Shown here: in pieces, positions 29,451 through 40,200 of the stretch
Layout of the letters: each line of letters opens with the position of its first letter
Numbering within the stretch: position 1 is the stretch's first letter
Program-made: the position numbers and the translations under genes
Notes under the pieces: generated by a model
Seen by the model: only the letters and a program-made list of their open reading frames with translations
Told to the model about the DNA's origin: nothing
Databases searched by the model: none
Assembly: GCA_024742415.1 (NCBI GenBank)
Contig: JANSYN010000009.1
Span: forward strand, 111,807-175,806
Length of the DNA stretch: 64,000 nt
From: Gammaproteobacteria bacterium
GTDB lineage: Bacteria; Pseudomonadota; Gammaproteobacteria; Pseudomonadales; Halieaceae
Reading direction: 5' to 3'

Positions 29451-30608
29451 TCACCTCACGACTTTGGCGGCGAAGGCGCGGATCTCCCCCACAAATTCAG
29501 CAGGACGCTCCATGGCGGCGAAATGCCCGCCCTTATCGAAGGTGTTCCACTGCACGATGTCGCCGTACACGTTTTCGCACCACTTGCGTGGAAACAGCAT
29601 CAGTTCACCGGGAAAGCGCGCCACGCCGGTAGGCACCGGGACGGGCGCTTCGAGAAACTTCAGCCTTGCGTTCTGCGTCACCTCGTAATACAGCCGTGTC
29701 GATGAGCAAATACTCTGTGTAAACCAGTACACGGAGATGTTGGTCAGCAGTTCGTCTTTGTCCAGCACCGATTCAATGTCGCCGTTACAATCCATCCAGC
29801 TGTGAAACTTCTCCGTGATCCAGGCGCACAGCCCGGCCGGCGAATCGTTCAGGCCCACGCCCAGCGTTTGCGGCTTTGTCCCCTGAATTTTCTGGTAACC
29901 GGTTTCCATTCTCTCGAAGTGCGCCATGGTCTCCAGGTCTGCGAGTTCTGATGGCGACAAGCCCTCGTTAGGATCCTCGGTAGCCGGAAAGCCAAACGGC
30001 ATGTTCAGGTGTATGCCATACAGATGCTGCGCATCAATACAACCGATGTTAGACGTGATCAACGCGCCCCAGTCACCACCCTGCGCAATGTATTTTGAGT
30101 AGCCAAGGCGGGCCATCAACTCGGCAAAGATTTCCGCCATGGCCAGCGTATCCACCTGTTCGGTGGTGGTCGTACCCGAAAAGCCGTAACCGGGCAGCGA
30201 TGGACACACCACGTGAAACGCCTGATCTGCGGTGCCACCATGTGCCTGCGGATTGACGAGCGGATCGATCACCTGCAAAAACTCAACAACAGTACCCGGC
30301 CAACCGTGACTGATCAGTAGCGGCGTTGCGTCCTCATGCTTCGACCGGACATGCACAAAGTGAATGTCGGTGCCTGCGATCTCCGTAATGAACTGCGGAA
30401 ACCGGTTAAGCCGCGCCTCGTGCTTGCGCCAGTCATAGTCATTGCGCCAGTACTCACAAAGCGTGCGGATGTAATCTGTCTTTGCGCCATAACGCCAGTC
30501 TGTACCGGGAATCTGGTCGGGCCAGCGCGTGTGTTCCAGGCGGCGTTTCAAATCCTCGATGTCAGCATCGGGGATGTTGACTGTGAACTCTCTGATGGTC
30601 GATGTCAT
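29451..30608 (-). CDS. epoxide hydrolase (EHN-domain, microsomal-like)
   Basis: 385 residues. The N-terminal EHN segment IREFTVNIPDADIEDLKRRLEHTRWPDQIPGTDWRYGAKTDYIRTLCEYWRNDYDWRKHEARLNRFPQF is diagnostic of microsomal-type epoxide hydrolases. The alpha/beta hydrolase core has HGWPGT (residues 101-106, oxyanion), the nucleophile Asp179 in AQGGDWGALI, and the likely base His in KGGHFAAMERP near the C-terminus. Expected reaction is epoxide to diol. Same direction as the Baeyer-Villiger monooxygenase; the TonB receptor on the other side is divergent. Confidence 0.94.
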   Translation of the reverse strand: MTSTIREFTVNIPDADIEDLKRRLEHTRWPDQIPGTDWRYGAKTDYIRTLCEYWRNDYDWRKHEARLNRFPQFITEIAGTDIHFVHVRSKHEDATPLLISHGWPGTVVEFLQVIDPLVNPQAHGGTADQAFHVVCPSLPGYGFSGTTTTEQVDTLAMAEIFAELMARLGYSKYIAQGGDWGALITSNIGCIDAQHLYGIHLNMPFGFPATEDPNEGLSPSELADLETMAHFERMETGYQKIQGTKPQTLGVGLNDSPAGLCAWITEKFHSWMDCNGDIESVLDKDELLTNISVYWFTQSICSSTRLYYEVTQNARLKFLEAPVPVPTGVARFPGELMLFPRKWCENVYGDIVQWNTFDKGGHFAAMERPAEFVGEIRAFAAKVVR

Positions 30609-31039
30609 ATTCGGGGCCTGTGTCTGTGTGCACTATGTTTGAATCACGAGCGATGATACAGGCACGAAGATGCTCGCAGCCAGTGGGGTCGCCGGAGATT
30701 TCCTCGCGGTCGACCGCATCATACGAGATGCCTAAAACAACTGCTGCGCCTGAGCACACCCGGCCACCAGAATCTCTTCACGATGCCCTGAGGACTACTG
30801 TCCGGGTACAAAACGGCCAAGCCCGGGTGCCGCGCCGCCATTACCTTTGGCCGACCTGCGATCCCCTGCAGAGCCTGCCTGCTCTCCCATTACGCTGCGC
30901 ACGACCCTCAAAGGGCGCAGACGCAACGTCGCCAGGGCTCGATAATCCGTCGGCGCCGGTTAAATGCGAAAAAATGCCTTACCCGCGTGCCGCGAAATCG
31001 CTATGATTGAACCACTCAATAATAACTCAGGACACTACT
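30609..31039. other. divergent intergenic region, epoxide hydrolase / TonB receptor
   Basis: 431 bp. It should carry promoters for both flanking genes. Open frames here show no recognisable domain and no good ribosome-binding site; I see no clear palindrome. Confidence 0.55.
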
Positions 31040-33403
31040 ATGAGTAAGCGAACCTTCCCTTCCCGTAAACTGGCTTTTGCCATTGCTGCTGTGATCGGTG
31101 CCGGCGCATCCACCGCCAGTTATGGCCAGATGCTCGAAGAAGTTATTGTCACCGCGCAGAAGCGTGAGCAGAGCCTGCAGGACGTGCCCATCGCGGTTTC
31201 AGCCTTTAATGCGGCCATGCTTGAGAAAACCGGCGTGCGAGACATGTTCGACCTCCAGACTAACGCCCCCAGCCTGATTGTCGGGCAAACGCAAACCGCC
31301 ACCAATACCACATTCTCGATTCGGGGTATTTTCACCAGTTCGCAAAACTTTGGCCTGGAGCCTTCAGTCGGACTGTATGTGGACGGCGTCTACCGCGCGC
31401 GCCAGGGTTCCATGATCAACAACATGGTGGATGTGGCCAGCGTAGAAGTGCTGCGTGGCCCCCAGGGCACCCTGTTTGGACGTAACTCGCCGGCTGGCGC
31501 CATCCAGATCAACTCCGTGGCACCCGACTTCGACGGCTCGGGTTTTATAGAAGCCACCGGTGGTAACTACGGCCTGTTCGGGGCCAGCGGTGCCAAGTCG
31601 TTCACCATTATCGACGATGTATTGGCCATTCGTGCCACCGGCTTCTACATGGAACGGGACGGTTACGTTGAATGGCTCGGGCCTGACGGCGTCTCCGAGG
31701 ACGATGCCATCAACGACAGGGATCGCTGGGGTGGCAGGCTACAGGCACTCTACACCCCGACGGATGACCTCACAGTGAGCTTCATCTTCGACCGTTCCGA
31801 AGTCGATGAAACCTGCTGCGCGGCCGGTTCATGGAAGAGTAACCGCACGCCCCTGAACGGCGGCACCTTACCGCCACCGTTCTCACCCGCACCCAATGGC
31901 CCAACGGATCAGTTTGCTGAAAATATTGGCGCAACGATCCTCACCAATGACGACTTTTATGACTATAGAGTTACAGCGGGACGCAAACCCTCCTCCTCCA
32001 ATGAGGATGAAGGCTTCACGCTGCAGGCCGATTGGGACACCGACCTGTTTCTGGTCACCAGCATTACGGGCTATCGCACCCACGACGCCAAGGACGATGC
32101 CGACATTATCTTCCTCGATCTCGACGGTGCCTACCGCACCAACGACGCAGAGCAAGAGCAGTTTACGCAGGAGCTCCGCCTCACCGGCGAAACCGAAAGA
32201 CTGAACTACGTGGCGGGCCTGTACTACTACTCCCAGGATCTGGACAACGACCGCACCACTACCGTGGGCGATGATGCCTCGGCCATCCTCCTGGGCTTTG
32301 ACAGCAATATTTTTGTCGGGGGCACAGGCTCGCGCGACATCAACAAGCAGGAACATGAAAGCTACGCGATATTCGGTCAGACCGACTTCAACATCACCGA
32401 AACACTGGTGCTGACTACCGGCCTGCGCTGGACCTTCGAAGACAAGAAAATGAGTAATACCTTTACCCAGGACTTCCCGCGAGAAGACGGCGGTAATGTC
32501 GGCTTTCTCTCATTCCCGCCCTTTTCGCCAACACCTGACCTGACCGAGGATTTTGACGACGACCAGGTGACTGGCACGATCAAGCTGAGCTGGTTTATGA
32601 ACGACGACATCATGCTCTATGGCTCCTACGGTACCGGTTATAAGTCGGGTGGTATCAACACTGACCGCATTCCCTCTACGGTGAATCCTGTGTTCGATGC
32701 CGAGACTTCAGAGTCTTTCGAGTTGGGTATGAAGGCGGAGTTTCCCGAGCAGGCGATGCGCGTCAACGTTGCTATCCATATGACCGACACCGACGACCTG
32801 CAAACCGTGTCTTTCCAGGGCGGTGGTTTCGTGCTGGCGAATGCCGGTACGGCTGAAACCTACGGCCTGGAAACCGACATCTCCTGGCTGCCGGCAGACA
32901 ATACCACGCTAACGCTCGCCTACGCCTACAACCACGGTGAGTATTCCGACTTTCAGGACGGCCCCTGCTGGACCGGGCAGGTTTGGCATACAGGCCAGCC
33001 GGACCCAGGTGACGCCGACCCACTGGCACCCGGCGGTTGTGACCGCAGTGGCGGCGACCTCGCCGGCAACCCGGAAAACGTGGTTGTGGGTTCAGTGAAC
33101 CAGGACTTCCAGTTGTCCGATGCCATCAGTGGCTTCCTGTACGCAGAATACGCCTGGACTGACGAGCGCATGACAGACGTCAACAACGACCCGGAGAAGC
33201 TGGACGGCGCGTATGGGCTGCTGAACGTGCGTGCGGGCATGATCTACGAGCCCTGGGATACGGAGCTGACCCTCTGGGGCCGCAATCTGACCGACGAGGG
33301 TTACACCACAACGATCGCAGATTCTCCCGGACAGACCGGCCGTTACAACGCCTACTATTCAGAGCCATTGACCTGGGGCTTGACCGTCCGTAAGTCGTTC
33401 TAA
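31040..33403 (+). CDS. TonB-dependent outer-membrane receptor
   Basis: 787 residues from ATG 31040, with CAGGA at 31028-31032. Signal peptide KLAFAIAAVIGAGASTASYGQ. Plug: LEEVIVTAQKREQSLQDVPIAVSAFNA, FSIRGIFTSSQNFGLEPSVGLYVDGVYRAR, VEVLRGPQGTLFGRNSPAGAIQI. The barrel ends ...SEPLTWGLTVRKSF with the terminal Phe. The surface loops include a Cys pair (ETCCAAG) also seen in the 18245 receptor (DSTCCGAD), suggesting the two are paralogues. Neighbours (monooxygenase, epoxide hydrolase, acylase) suggest uptake of a hydrophobic or cyclic compound; the ligand is not shown by sequence. Confidence 0.95.
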   Translation: MSKRTFPSRKLAFAIAAVIGAGASTASYGQMLEEVIVTAQKREQSLQDVPIAVSAFNAAMLEKTGVRDMFDLQTNAPSLIVGQTQTATNTTFSIRGIFTSSQNFGLEPSVGLYVDGVYRARQGSMINNMVDVASVEVLRGPQGTLFGRNSPAGAIQINSVAPDFDGSGFIEATGGNYGLFGASGAKSFTIIDDVLAIRATGFYMERDGYVEWLGPDGVSEDDAINDRDRWGGRLQALYTPTDDLTVSFIFDRSEVDETCCAAGSWKSNRTPLNGGTLPPPFSPAPNGPTDQFAENIGATILTNDDFYDYRVTAGRKPSSSNEDEGFTLQADWDTDLFLVTSITGYRTHDAKDDADIIFLDLDGAYRTNDAEQEQFTQELRLTGETERLNYVAGLYYYSQDLDNDRTTTVGDDASAILLGFDSNIFVGGTGSRDINKQEHESYAIFGQTDFNITETLVLTTGLRWTFEDKKMSNTFTQDFPREDGGNVGFLSFPPFSPTPDLTEDFDDDQVTGTIKLSWFMNDDIMLYGSYGTGYKSGGINTDRIPSTVNPVFDAETSESFELGMKAEFPEQAMRVNVAIHMTDTDDLQTVSFQGGGFVLANAGTAETYGLETDISWLPADNTTLTLAYAYNHGEYSDFQDGPCWTGQVWHTGQPDPGDADPLAPGGCDRSGGDLAGNPENVVVGSVNQDFQLSDAISGFLYAEYAWTDERMTDVNNDPEKLDGAYGLLNVRAGMIYEPWDTELTLWGRNLTDEGYTTTIADSPGQTGRYNAYYSEPLTWGLTVRKSF

Positions 33404-33431
33404 CGCGGCGACCCAATAAAACGGGTCACCC

Positions 33432-33490
33432 AAAAAAGGGGTCGGAGTACGATTTGCTGAAATCGCACTCCGACCCCTTTTTTTGACCCT
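33432..33490. terminator. REP-derived bidirectional terminator
   Basis: A 24-base arm (33432-33455), GCTG loop and 24-base arm (33460-33483) pair with a single mismatch. The stem begins with six A and ends with a T run, so it can terminate both the TonB receptor and the convergent acylase gene. The stem includes AAAAGGGGTCGGAGT, a variant of the window's REP core. Confidence 0.88.
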
Positions 33491-33510
33491 TTTTTTGTGG
33501 CCGCTTTTTA

Positions 33511-35958
33511 CTATTCTTCGATGAGGAGGGTTTCGCCAATCTGCTGCTGGGCAATCTGTTCTTCGCAGAACGGCCAGCGCACCCATTCCTTGTTGCTGTA
33601 GAGCCTCGTCTGGTCGGCGAAGTAGGGTGAGGTGGGGTCGGTGGACTGTGACGGCACCAGGATGACATCGGCAATCGGGCAGTCGCTATCATCCCAGGTG
33701 ACCACCTGTATGTAGGAGTTACCGCTGCCGGGGTTGATGTATCCACCCTCTTTCAGGCTGACGCTGATTGCGCCGTAGATACCAGCGGTGCCTGCGCCGC
33801 CGTGAATAGGCACACGCTCATCGTTACGCTCCAGTACCTGCACATCACGCCATGCCGCATCCAGCGCTACGTTTGCCTCCATCAGGCGGTTGCTGGCGGT
33901 TTGCAGCGCACTGATCACGCGTGCGTGATTGGCTGGCAGGGTGGTATCGATACCTGCGGGCGTATTTAATGGGTCCTCGGCGTCAAAATCGACGCGCCAG
34001 AATTCGTCGCTCTGCACGATGTTCTGGAAAGAGTTGCCCAACTCATCACGGATCACGCGCCAGAACTCGAGAAAGACCTGCGCTCCGCGGCTGTCGAGTT
34101 CAACCTTCTTGTCCCAGCCGGCAAGGGCCGTACAGGCCGGTAATACCGGCTCTGCGGCTTCGGTGTTGCAGATGGTCATGATGTCGTCCATCACAATTTC
34201 TGCACCGTAGACACGGTTGCTGTACATGAAGGCTTTCAGATTGTCGAAATCAAACAGCGGTTCTGGGTCCAGGCCGTCGGTCGCGGCCTTGCGCTCGGCC
34301 ACCATCAGATGACCGATTCTGGTACGCAGGAACTGCTGGGTACCTTCGTAGCCCAGCGGCCCCATGATCGTAGGAAAGCCCTCCAGCGGATTGTTCGCAT
34401 CCGAGAGCCAATAGCCGTTATTGCTGTTGCCCACGTAATCCGTGGTGCGAATCTGCGGCAACTTGCCGCTGCTATACAAGTTGCTGCCCGCGGGCGCGTC
34501 CGGATCAGTGCCCCACTCACAAAAGGGGTCAGAGCCGTCCAGTGAGACGATGACATTCGTAGTCAGCTCTGCCAATAGCGGCCCGATCAGCCCGTTGACG
34601 CAGGTATCGAGCTGCTCCTGTGTGATGAAGGGTATCGCCGAGATCTCACCATAAAACGCATCACCGTGACGATCGGCAGCCAGTTCGTGAAACACCGGGT
34701 TGCCGATAGTGGCCAGTGCGTCGATGTAGCCATCCAGATCGGTGGCCTGGGCCTTGGCGACCCACTGCTCAACAAGGCGCGGGCCCGTGTCGAGATTGGC
34801 GTCGCGGAAGGCCAGGATAGAGCCGTTAATCATTGGCCAGCCGTCCAGCAACGGCTCTTCGTTCTTCAGGTTGATCACCGGCCCGTACTGTGAGGTGTAA
34901 AAGGTATAGGACCGGGTTGCCATCGATCCGTCTTCCTGTTTCGCCAGGATCTCAATGGTCTGCTGTTCGATATCGCGCCACTCGCCGTCATAGTCGTACT
35001 GCAGCGGGTTGTCCGGGTTCAGCTTAAGCTCATAGAGGCTGAAGCGATTGGCGAAGGATACAGTGTGCGTCCACGCCAGGTCCTTGTTAAAACCGATGCC
35101 AATAATCGGCGTGCCGTGCAACGATGCACCGGCCACATTGTATTCGCCGGGGATCGTTAATTGGGATTGGTACCAGGCGCCATCGCCGAACCAGGGCTGG
35201 TGTGGATTGCCCAACAGCAAGCCGCTACCGTTCTTGGTGGCATCACGGCCCAGTGCCAATGCGTTACTGCCCTGACTGGGGCTGCGCAACAACTCGGCGG
35301 CGCGACGCAGGGCATCCGAGTCTGCCAGCAGCGTCATACCCGCGCCTTCTGCCTGTGGTGCAGGATTGCCCGGGCCCTCTACCGACAACAGCGCGTTGCG
35401 AAAGATACCCTGGTCCGAGCTGCCACGCAGTGCCACTTTGCGCAGGTACATCCAGTAATCGATGCTGTCGAACTCAAACACCCACGGCTCGTTACGACAG
35501 CCCCAATCGCCCTCGGGTAGATTCTCTACGCCGGTTTCCCTCAGGTAGCGATTCATACCGGCGGTATAGCCTTCTGCGACATCGATGGCAAACTGTGGCA
35601 GCTGGTCCACTACCATTTCCTTGAAGCTCTCTTTTTCGCCATTGATAAAACGCTGCAGAAAGTCCGCCTGGTTCCTGGCGGTAGTTTCGCCCATCAGTTC
35701 CGAGGAGCGACCGCTACTCTCCGCTACCAGGCGCATCAGCACGCAGTAGTTGTCTTGCGCGTAGGCGTAGCCATGGCCATAGCCGAGGCCTTTCCAGTCG
35801 TTGGCGGTGATATGAGGTATGCCGAAATCGGTGCGCCTTATCTCGGCAGAGAACTCGGCACTATTGATGAGAATGTCGCTGGAATCATTGGAGTCGCTGC
35901 AGGCGCTCAGGGTCAGGACCGCGGCAACAGCGAGGCAGGTAAAACGTAACATGGGCAA
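33511..35958 (-). CDS. penicillin acylase family lipoprotein (possible AHL/amide acylase)
   Basis: 815 residues, Ntn-hydrolase precursor. Lipobox LTLSAC (Cys20). The alpha chain begins with EIRRTDFGIPHITANDWKGLGYGHGYAYAQDN. Self-cleavage is expected at Gly230-Ser231 (SPSQGSNALALGRDATKNGSGLLLGNPH), making Ser231 the N-terminal nucleophile of the beta chain; later conserved pieces include TPIIGIGFNKDLAWTHT and a NSNNGYWLSDANNPLEG segment. The family cleaves penicillins, acyl-homoserine lactones or other amides; specificity is not readable. The coding sequence contains a REP core at 34521-34536, encoding DGSDPF around residue 475. Probably anchored to the outer membrane. Confidence 0.92.
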   Translation of the reverse strand: MPMLRFTCLAVAAVLTLSACSDSNDSSDILINSAEFSAEIRRTDFGIPHITANDWKGLGYGHGYAYAQDNYCVLMRLVAESSGRSSELMGETTARNQADFLQRFINGEKESFKEMVVDQLPQFAIDVAEGYTAGMNRYLRETGVENLPEGDWGCRNEPWVFEFDSIDYWMYLRKVALRGSSDQGIFRNALLSVEGPGNPAPQAEGAGMTLLADSDALRRAAELLRSPSQGSNALALGRDATKNGSGLLLGNPHQPWFGDGAWYQSQLTIPGEYNVAGASLHGTPIIGIGFNKDLAWTHTVSFANRFSLYELKLNPDNPLQYDYDGEWRDIEQQTIEILAKQEDGSMATRSYTFYTSQYGPVINLKNEEPLLDGWPMINGSILAFRDANLDTGPRLVEQWVAKAQATDLDGYIDALATIGNPVFHELAADRHGDAFYGEISAIPFITQEQLDTCVNGLIGPLLAELTTNVIVSLDGSDPFCEWGTDPDAPAGSNLYSSGKLPQIRTTDYVGNSNNGYWLSDANNPLEGFPTIMGPLGYEGTQQFLRTRIGHLMVAERKAATDGLDPEPLFDFDNLKAFMYSNRVYGAEIVMDDIMTICNTEAAEPVLPACTALAGWDKKVELDSRGAQVFLEFWRVIRDELGNSFQNIVQSDEFWRVDFDAEDPLNTPAGIDTTLPANHARVISALQTASNRLMEANVALDAAWRDVQVLERNDERVPIHGGAGTAGIYGAISVSLKEGGYINPGSGNSYIQVVTWDDSDCPIADVILVPSQSTDPTSPYFADQTRLYSNKEWVRWPFCEEQIAQQQIGETLLIEE
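34521..34536 (-). repeat. REP core inside the acylase gene
   Basis: AAAAGGGGTCAGAGCC on the plus strand matches the first 16 bases of the intergenic REP units exactly. On the coding strand it contributes Gly-Ser-Asp-Pro-Phe to the protein in frame. A neighbouring Asp/Pro/Gly-rich stretch (TDPDAPAG) suggests a surface loop that tolerated it. Confidence 0.6.
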
Positions 35959-36173
35959 TGGCTCTGTGTGTTTATTGTGCAGCCATTATCTACGCTTTAC
36001 GCTTGGTCGCAAGTGGGCTACACGGCAGGCGACTTTCCTGACGTATGGCGAACTGCCAGGTACGCATCGTGACCTGCAGTGAATAGCACGCTAACAAAAA
36101 AACCTCTCGAGGCGCTTACAGCTCGGAGGAAGTGGCGCCCACCGTCCAGGCCACCCAGACTTGAACAACTGCG

Positions 36174-37232
36174 CTATTGCGGCGGAATGGGCAGTATCGC
36201 ATCACCGGCACGCAGGCCCGAGATAACCTCCACCTGGCCCTCAGCGGTTCGACCCAGTCGCACGAAGCGCCGGACGACCCGGTCGCTCACCACCACCCAG
36301 ACGACGTCCAGTTGACCGACTTGAGCGACTGCGTCCTGCGGGATGAGCAGCCTGCTGCGCTCACCCGCCGGCACCTGTAACCTGGCATACAGACCCGGCA
36401 GTAAACCCGGTACTGAGGGCAACCTGGCCTTCACGAGAAAACTGCGCGAGCCGGGATCCGCTGCCGGAACGATCTCCTCGATTCGCGCCTCGTAGAACGT
36501 GCCCAACGCAGGTACCTCAACCTGGAGCGCCATGCCCTTTTCGAGCGCCAACGCGAGCTGCTCTCGCACCCGCGCTTCAACACGCAGGGAGAACGGATTG
36601 TAAAGCGACAGTAACTTGCTGCCGGGCGCTGCGGTATCACCGGGCTCGGCAAAGCGATCAACCACCCGGCCCGCCATCGGCGCGCGTATCTTGCTATACG
36701 CCAGCGCCGCCAGCGCCTCTTCCTGTGCCTGGCGCGCTGATGACAAATCTGCCTCCAGCGCGGCTGCGTTCGCCCGCGCTGTATCTTTGGCAGCCTGCGC
36801 TATCAATCCTCGTGCGTGCAGTTCACTGGTGCGCTCCAGGTGCTTGCTGGCCTCAATCCATCGGGCGTTCACGGAACGCGCGTAATCTTGCGCCTGCTGG
36901 GCACGCGCCTGCAAATCAGACTGTTCGAGTTCCACTAGCAGTGCGCCCTCCTCTACGTAGTCACCGGCGCGTACGTTGATCGCAGTAATTCTTGCCAGCA
37001 GACGCGAGGATATGATCGTAGTCTCCTTGGCTTCGACCGAGGCTGGCACCGTTTCAAACACGGCGGCAACCGTTTCTACCACTACCAACGCGTCGTCAGT
37101 GTCAACGGCTTGAAAATCGGCAAGCCCGGGTTCGATTTTTTCCCGGAAGTAACCGGCAATCGCCAGCAACACAAGCAGCAGGCCCAATATGGCCAACACC
37201 GGCACCAGTACCTTTTTTACGCTCTTGCTCAT
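36174..37232 (-). CDS. RND efflux membrane fusion protein
   Basis: 352 residues. An N-terminal transmembrane anchor (VLVPVLAILGLLLVLLAIAGYF) leads to a biotinyl-lipoyl half (VRAGDYVEEGALLVELEQSDLQA), a coiled-coil hairpin (about residues 105-180, rich in Ala/Gln/Arg), the second half (ALAALAYSKIRAPMAGRVVDRFAEPGDTAAPGSKL) and beta-barrel domains. It bridges the inner-membrane pump to an outer-membrane channel. It overlaps the pump gene by four bases and lies after it, the reverse of the common order. No TolC-like gene is in the window. Confidence 0.93.
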   Translation of the reverse strand: MSKSVKKVLVPVLAILGLLLVLLAIAGYFREKIEPGLADFQAVDTDDALVVVETVAAVFETVPASVEAKETTIISSRLLARITAINVRAGDYVEEGALLVELEQSDLQARAQQAQDYARSVNARWIEASKHLERTSELHARGLIAQAAKDTARANAAALEADLSSARQAQEEALAALAYSKIRAPMAGRVVDRFAEPGDTAAPGSKLLSLYNPFSLRVEARVREQLALALEKGMALQVEVPALGTFYEARIEEIVPAADPGSRSFLVKARLPSVPGLLPGLYARLQVPAGERSRLLIPQDAVAQVGQLDVVWVVVSDRVVRRFVRLGRTAEGQVEVISGLRAGDAILPIPPQ

Positions 37233-40200
37233 TGGTTTACCTCGCGGGTCTGCGCCACCGGGTTTTGCCTTGCCTGCGCATGCTTGTCGAAGATCAGCAG
37301 ATAAACCACAGGAACGACAATCAACGTGAACGCGGTGGACGCAACAATGCCGAAAATAATGGCCAGGGCCAGGCCACTGAAAACTGGGTCCAGCGTGATG
37401 ACCAGGTTACCCAGCATGGTGGTGCCGGCAGTCAGTAAAACCGGCCGCATGCGCACTGCGCCTGCTTCGAGCACCGCATCGCGTACGCTGGCTCCCGCAG
37501 CTCTTGCCTGGGAGATAAACTCAACAAGGATGAGGGAGTTGCGCACCACAATCCCGGCCAGCGCGATCATGCCGATCATCGCTGTAGCGGTAAAAAGTAC
37601 CGGGTCAGGCGCACCGGCAACCACGCGCTCGCCAACCTGGTTCATCAACCAGAAGCCCGGCATGATGCCTATCACGGTTAACGGAATAGCAGACATGATA
37701 ATCAGGGATAACGTCGTCGTGCCGGTTTGCAGGCGCAGTAACCCAAAGATCGCCAGCAGCGCAAACAGGTAGCCAAGCCCCATATCACGGAAGACATTTT
37801 TGGTGATGCGCCACTCCCCCTCACCGGTCCACTTTACCTGCGTGCCTTGCGGCAGGTGCCAGCCATCCCCCGCACCACTGTTGAAGAAGGTGCGTGACGT
37901 CCAGTCGGCGTGCCCGGTGTGCTGGCTGTTCATGTCGGCATGCACATCGGCAATGACTTCAGCCGGTGTTCGCCCATTTAGCTCGGCCATCACATACACA
38001 ACCGGGCGCAAGTCTTTGCGATGTATTGTCTGGTCGGCAACGCCGCTAACGAAGCTGCCCAGTTCGCCAATGGCCACTACCGGTTGCGGTGCGACCTCCA
38101 GGCCTTGCGAGGTGCTGGCCTTGGCAACTCCCGCTCGCCCGCGCACCAGCAGTCGCTTGAAGTCGCTCACGGCGGCGCGATGTTCCGGCTCAACGCGCAG
38201 CTGCATCGGCAGGGGCCGGGCCTCTTCGGGCAGCTGCAGATAACCGGCGATAAAACCCTCATTGGCCATGGCCAGCGTCTGGTTGATGTCTGCAGTGGCA
38301 ATGCCCGACAGCGCTGCCTTTTGTTTGTCCGTCACAAAGCGCATTCGCTGTTTGTCGGACTCAATTGTTGAGTCTATTTCTACCACGTGCGCCTCTCGCG
38401 ACAAGCGCGCCATCAACGCCTGGGCAGCTGTCTTCTGTGTTTTATAGGGTGTGAGCGTGTCGCCGTAAATTTCTGCCACGAGGGTGCTCAGCACCGGTGG
38501 ACCGGGAGGCACCTCCACAACCTTGATGCTGATGCCATCGCGGTTGTAAGGCGCCAATAAGGCGCGCATGCGCAACACCAGCGCATGCGATTGTTGCGCG
38601 CGCCGGGCCTTGTCAGCCAGCGTCAGGCGCAACTCTGCCATGTGCGGCGCCTGCCGCTGGTAATAGCGGCGCACCATGCCGTTGAAATCAATGGGCGATG
38701 GAATACCCACAAACGCTGCAATAGCGCGTACTTCCGGCAAACGAACCACCTGCGTCGCGATGTCCTGGGTCAGCGCAGCAGTGCGCTCCAGACTGGCGCT
38801 CTCAGGCATGTCGATGAGTACCTGAACCTCATTCTTGTTGTCGAACGGCAGCAGCTTTAGCGGTACCAGGCGCAGCACAGGCAGCAGCGCCGCGGCCAGG
38901 AACAACAACAGCACCAGCCAGAGCGTCGCCCTGGCGATGGTGCGGTTGTCCAGCAGGGGCGACATCATGCGGGTATAAAAACCGCTACCGCCAGCGTGCG
39001 GCGTCACCTGCGGTGCCTCGGGCAGTAATTGACTGGCCAACCAGGGCGTGACCGAGAACGCCACCAGGGTGCTGACAACAACGCTGACCGGCACGTTAAA
39101 CGCCATGGGCGCCATGTAGGGACCCATCATGCCGGTAATGGCCGCAAGCGGCAGGAACGCCACAATGATCGTGACAGTCGACATCACCAGCGGTACGCGA
39201 ATCTCAGCCATTGCGGCAACGATGCGTTGCGAGCGACTCAGCCCCTGGCGCGTGATAAACCTTGAAATATTGTCAACGCCTGTGATCGGGTCGTCTACGA
39301 GTAAACCCAGTGAGAGAATCAGCGCAAACAGGGTGACGCGATTGATGGTATAGCCCAGCGCCATATCCAGCGCCAGGGTCACCCCGTAGCAGATGGGCAC
39401 CGCAAGGCCCACCACCAGCGCCTGTCGCCAGCCCAGGAAGACACCAATGAAGATCACCACTGTGACAATGGCAAAGCCCAGGCTGCTGGCCAGGTTGTTG
39501 ACTTTTTCATTGGCGGTCTGGCCGTAATCCCGCAGGACTTCGATATGCACCTGGGGTGGCAGCAAATTGGCCTTGAGGTCGGCCATGGCGTTGTGCACAT
39601 CGCGCGCGACCGCCACCGCATTCGAGCCGCGCTGTTTGGCAACAGAGATCGCCACCATGGGTTTGGATGAACCCCCGGCAAACGCTGGATGGGCGCTGCT
39701 GAAATCGATCCAGGTATAGTGCGAGGGCTCTTCAGGACCATCATGAATGCGCGCAACATCACCTAGAAACACCGGCACGCCGTCAATGACATTCACCACG
39801 GTATGCTGCAGCTCCTGGGTATCACGTAGCACATCACCGGACTCAAGCACGATCGAGGTATCACCGTAGGCCCAGTTACCTGCGCCTTGCAATGTATTGG
39901 AAAGCGCCAGGGCAGTGACGATGTCGGCTGCCGTGGTCAGTCGGGCTCCCATGCTTTCCGGGTCTACAAGAATGCGGATTGTGCGGGCGCGACCCCCCAC
40001 CACGTTGACTTCGCTGGTCGCGGGAATGCCCTGCAGGATGGTGGAGACTTCATCGGCCATGCGACGCAACTCGTAGTCACTGTAGCATTCTGCGTCGTCG
40101 CTCCACAGACCGAGCATCACAATGGGTACATCATCCACCTCTACCGGTCGCAGCATCCAGCTTTCGACCACGGCGGGGATGTGATCCTGGTTGGAATACA

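Noticed and set aside
30562..30759. 65-codon minus-strand open frame with a GTG start upstream of the epoxide hydrolase
   Set aside because: Overlaps the epoxide hydrolase start; no recognisable domain.
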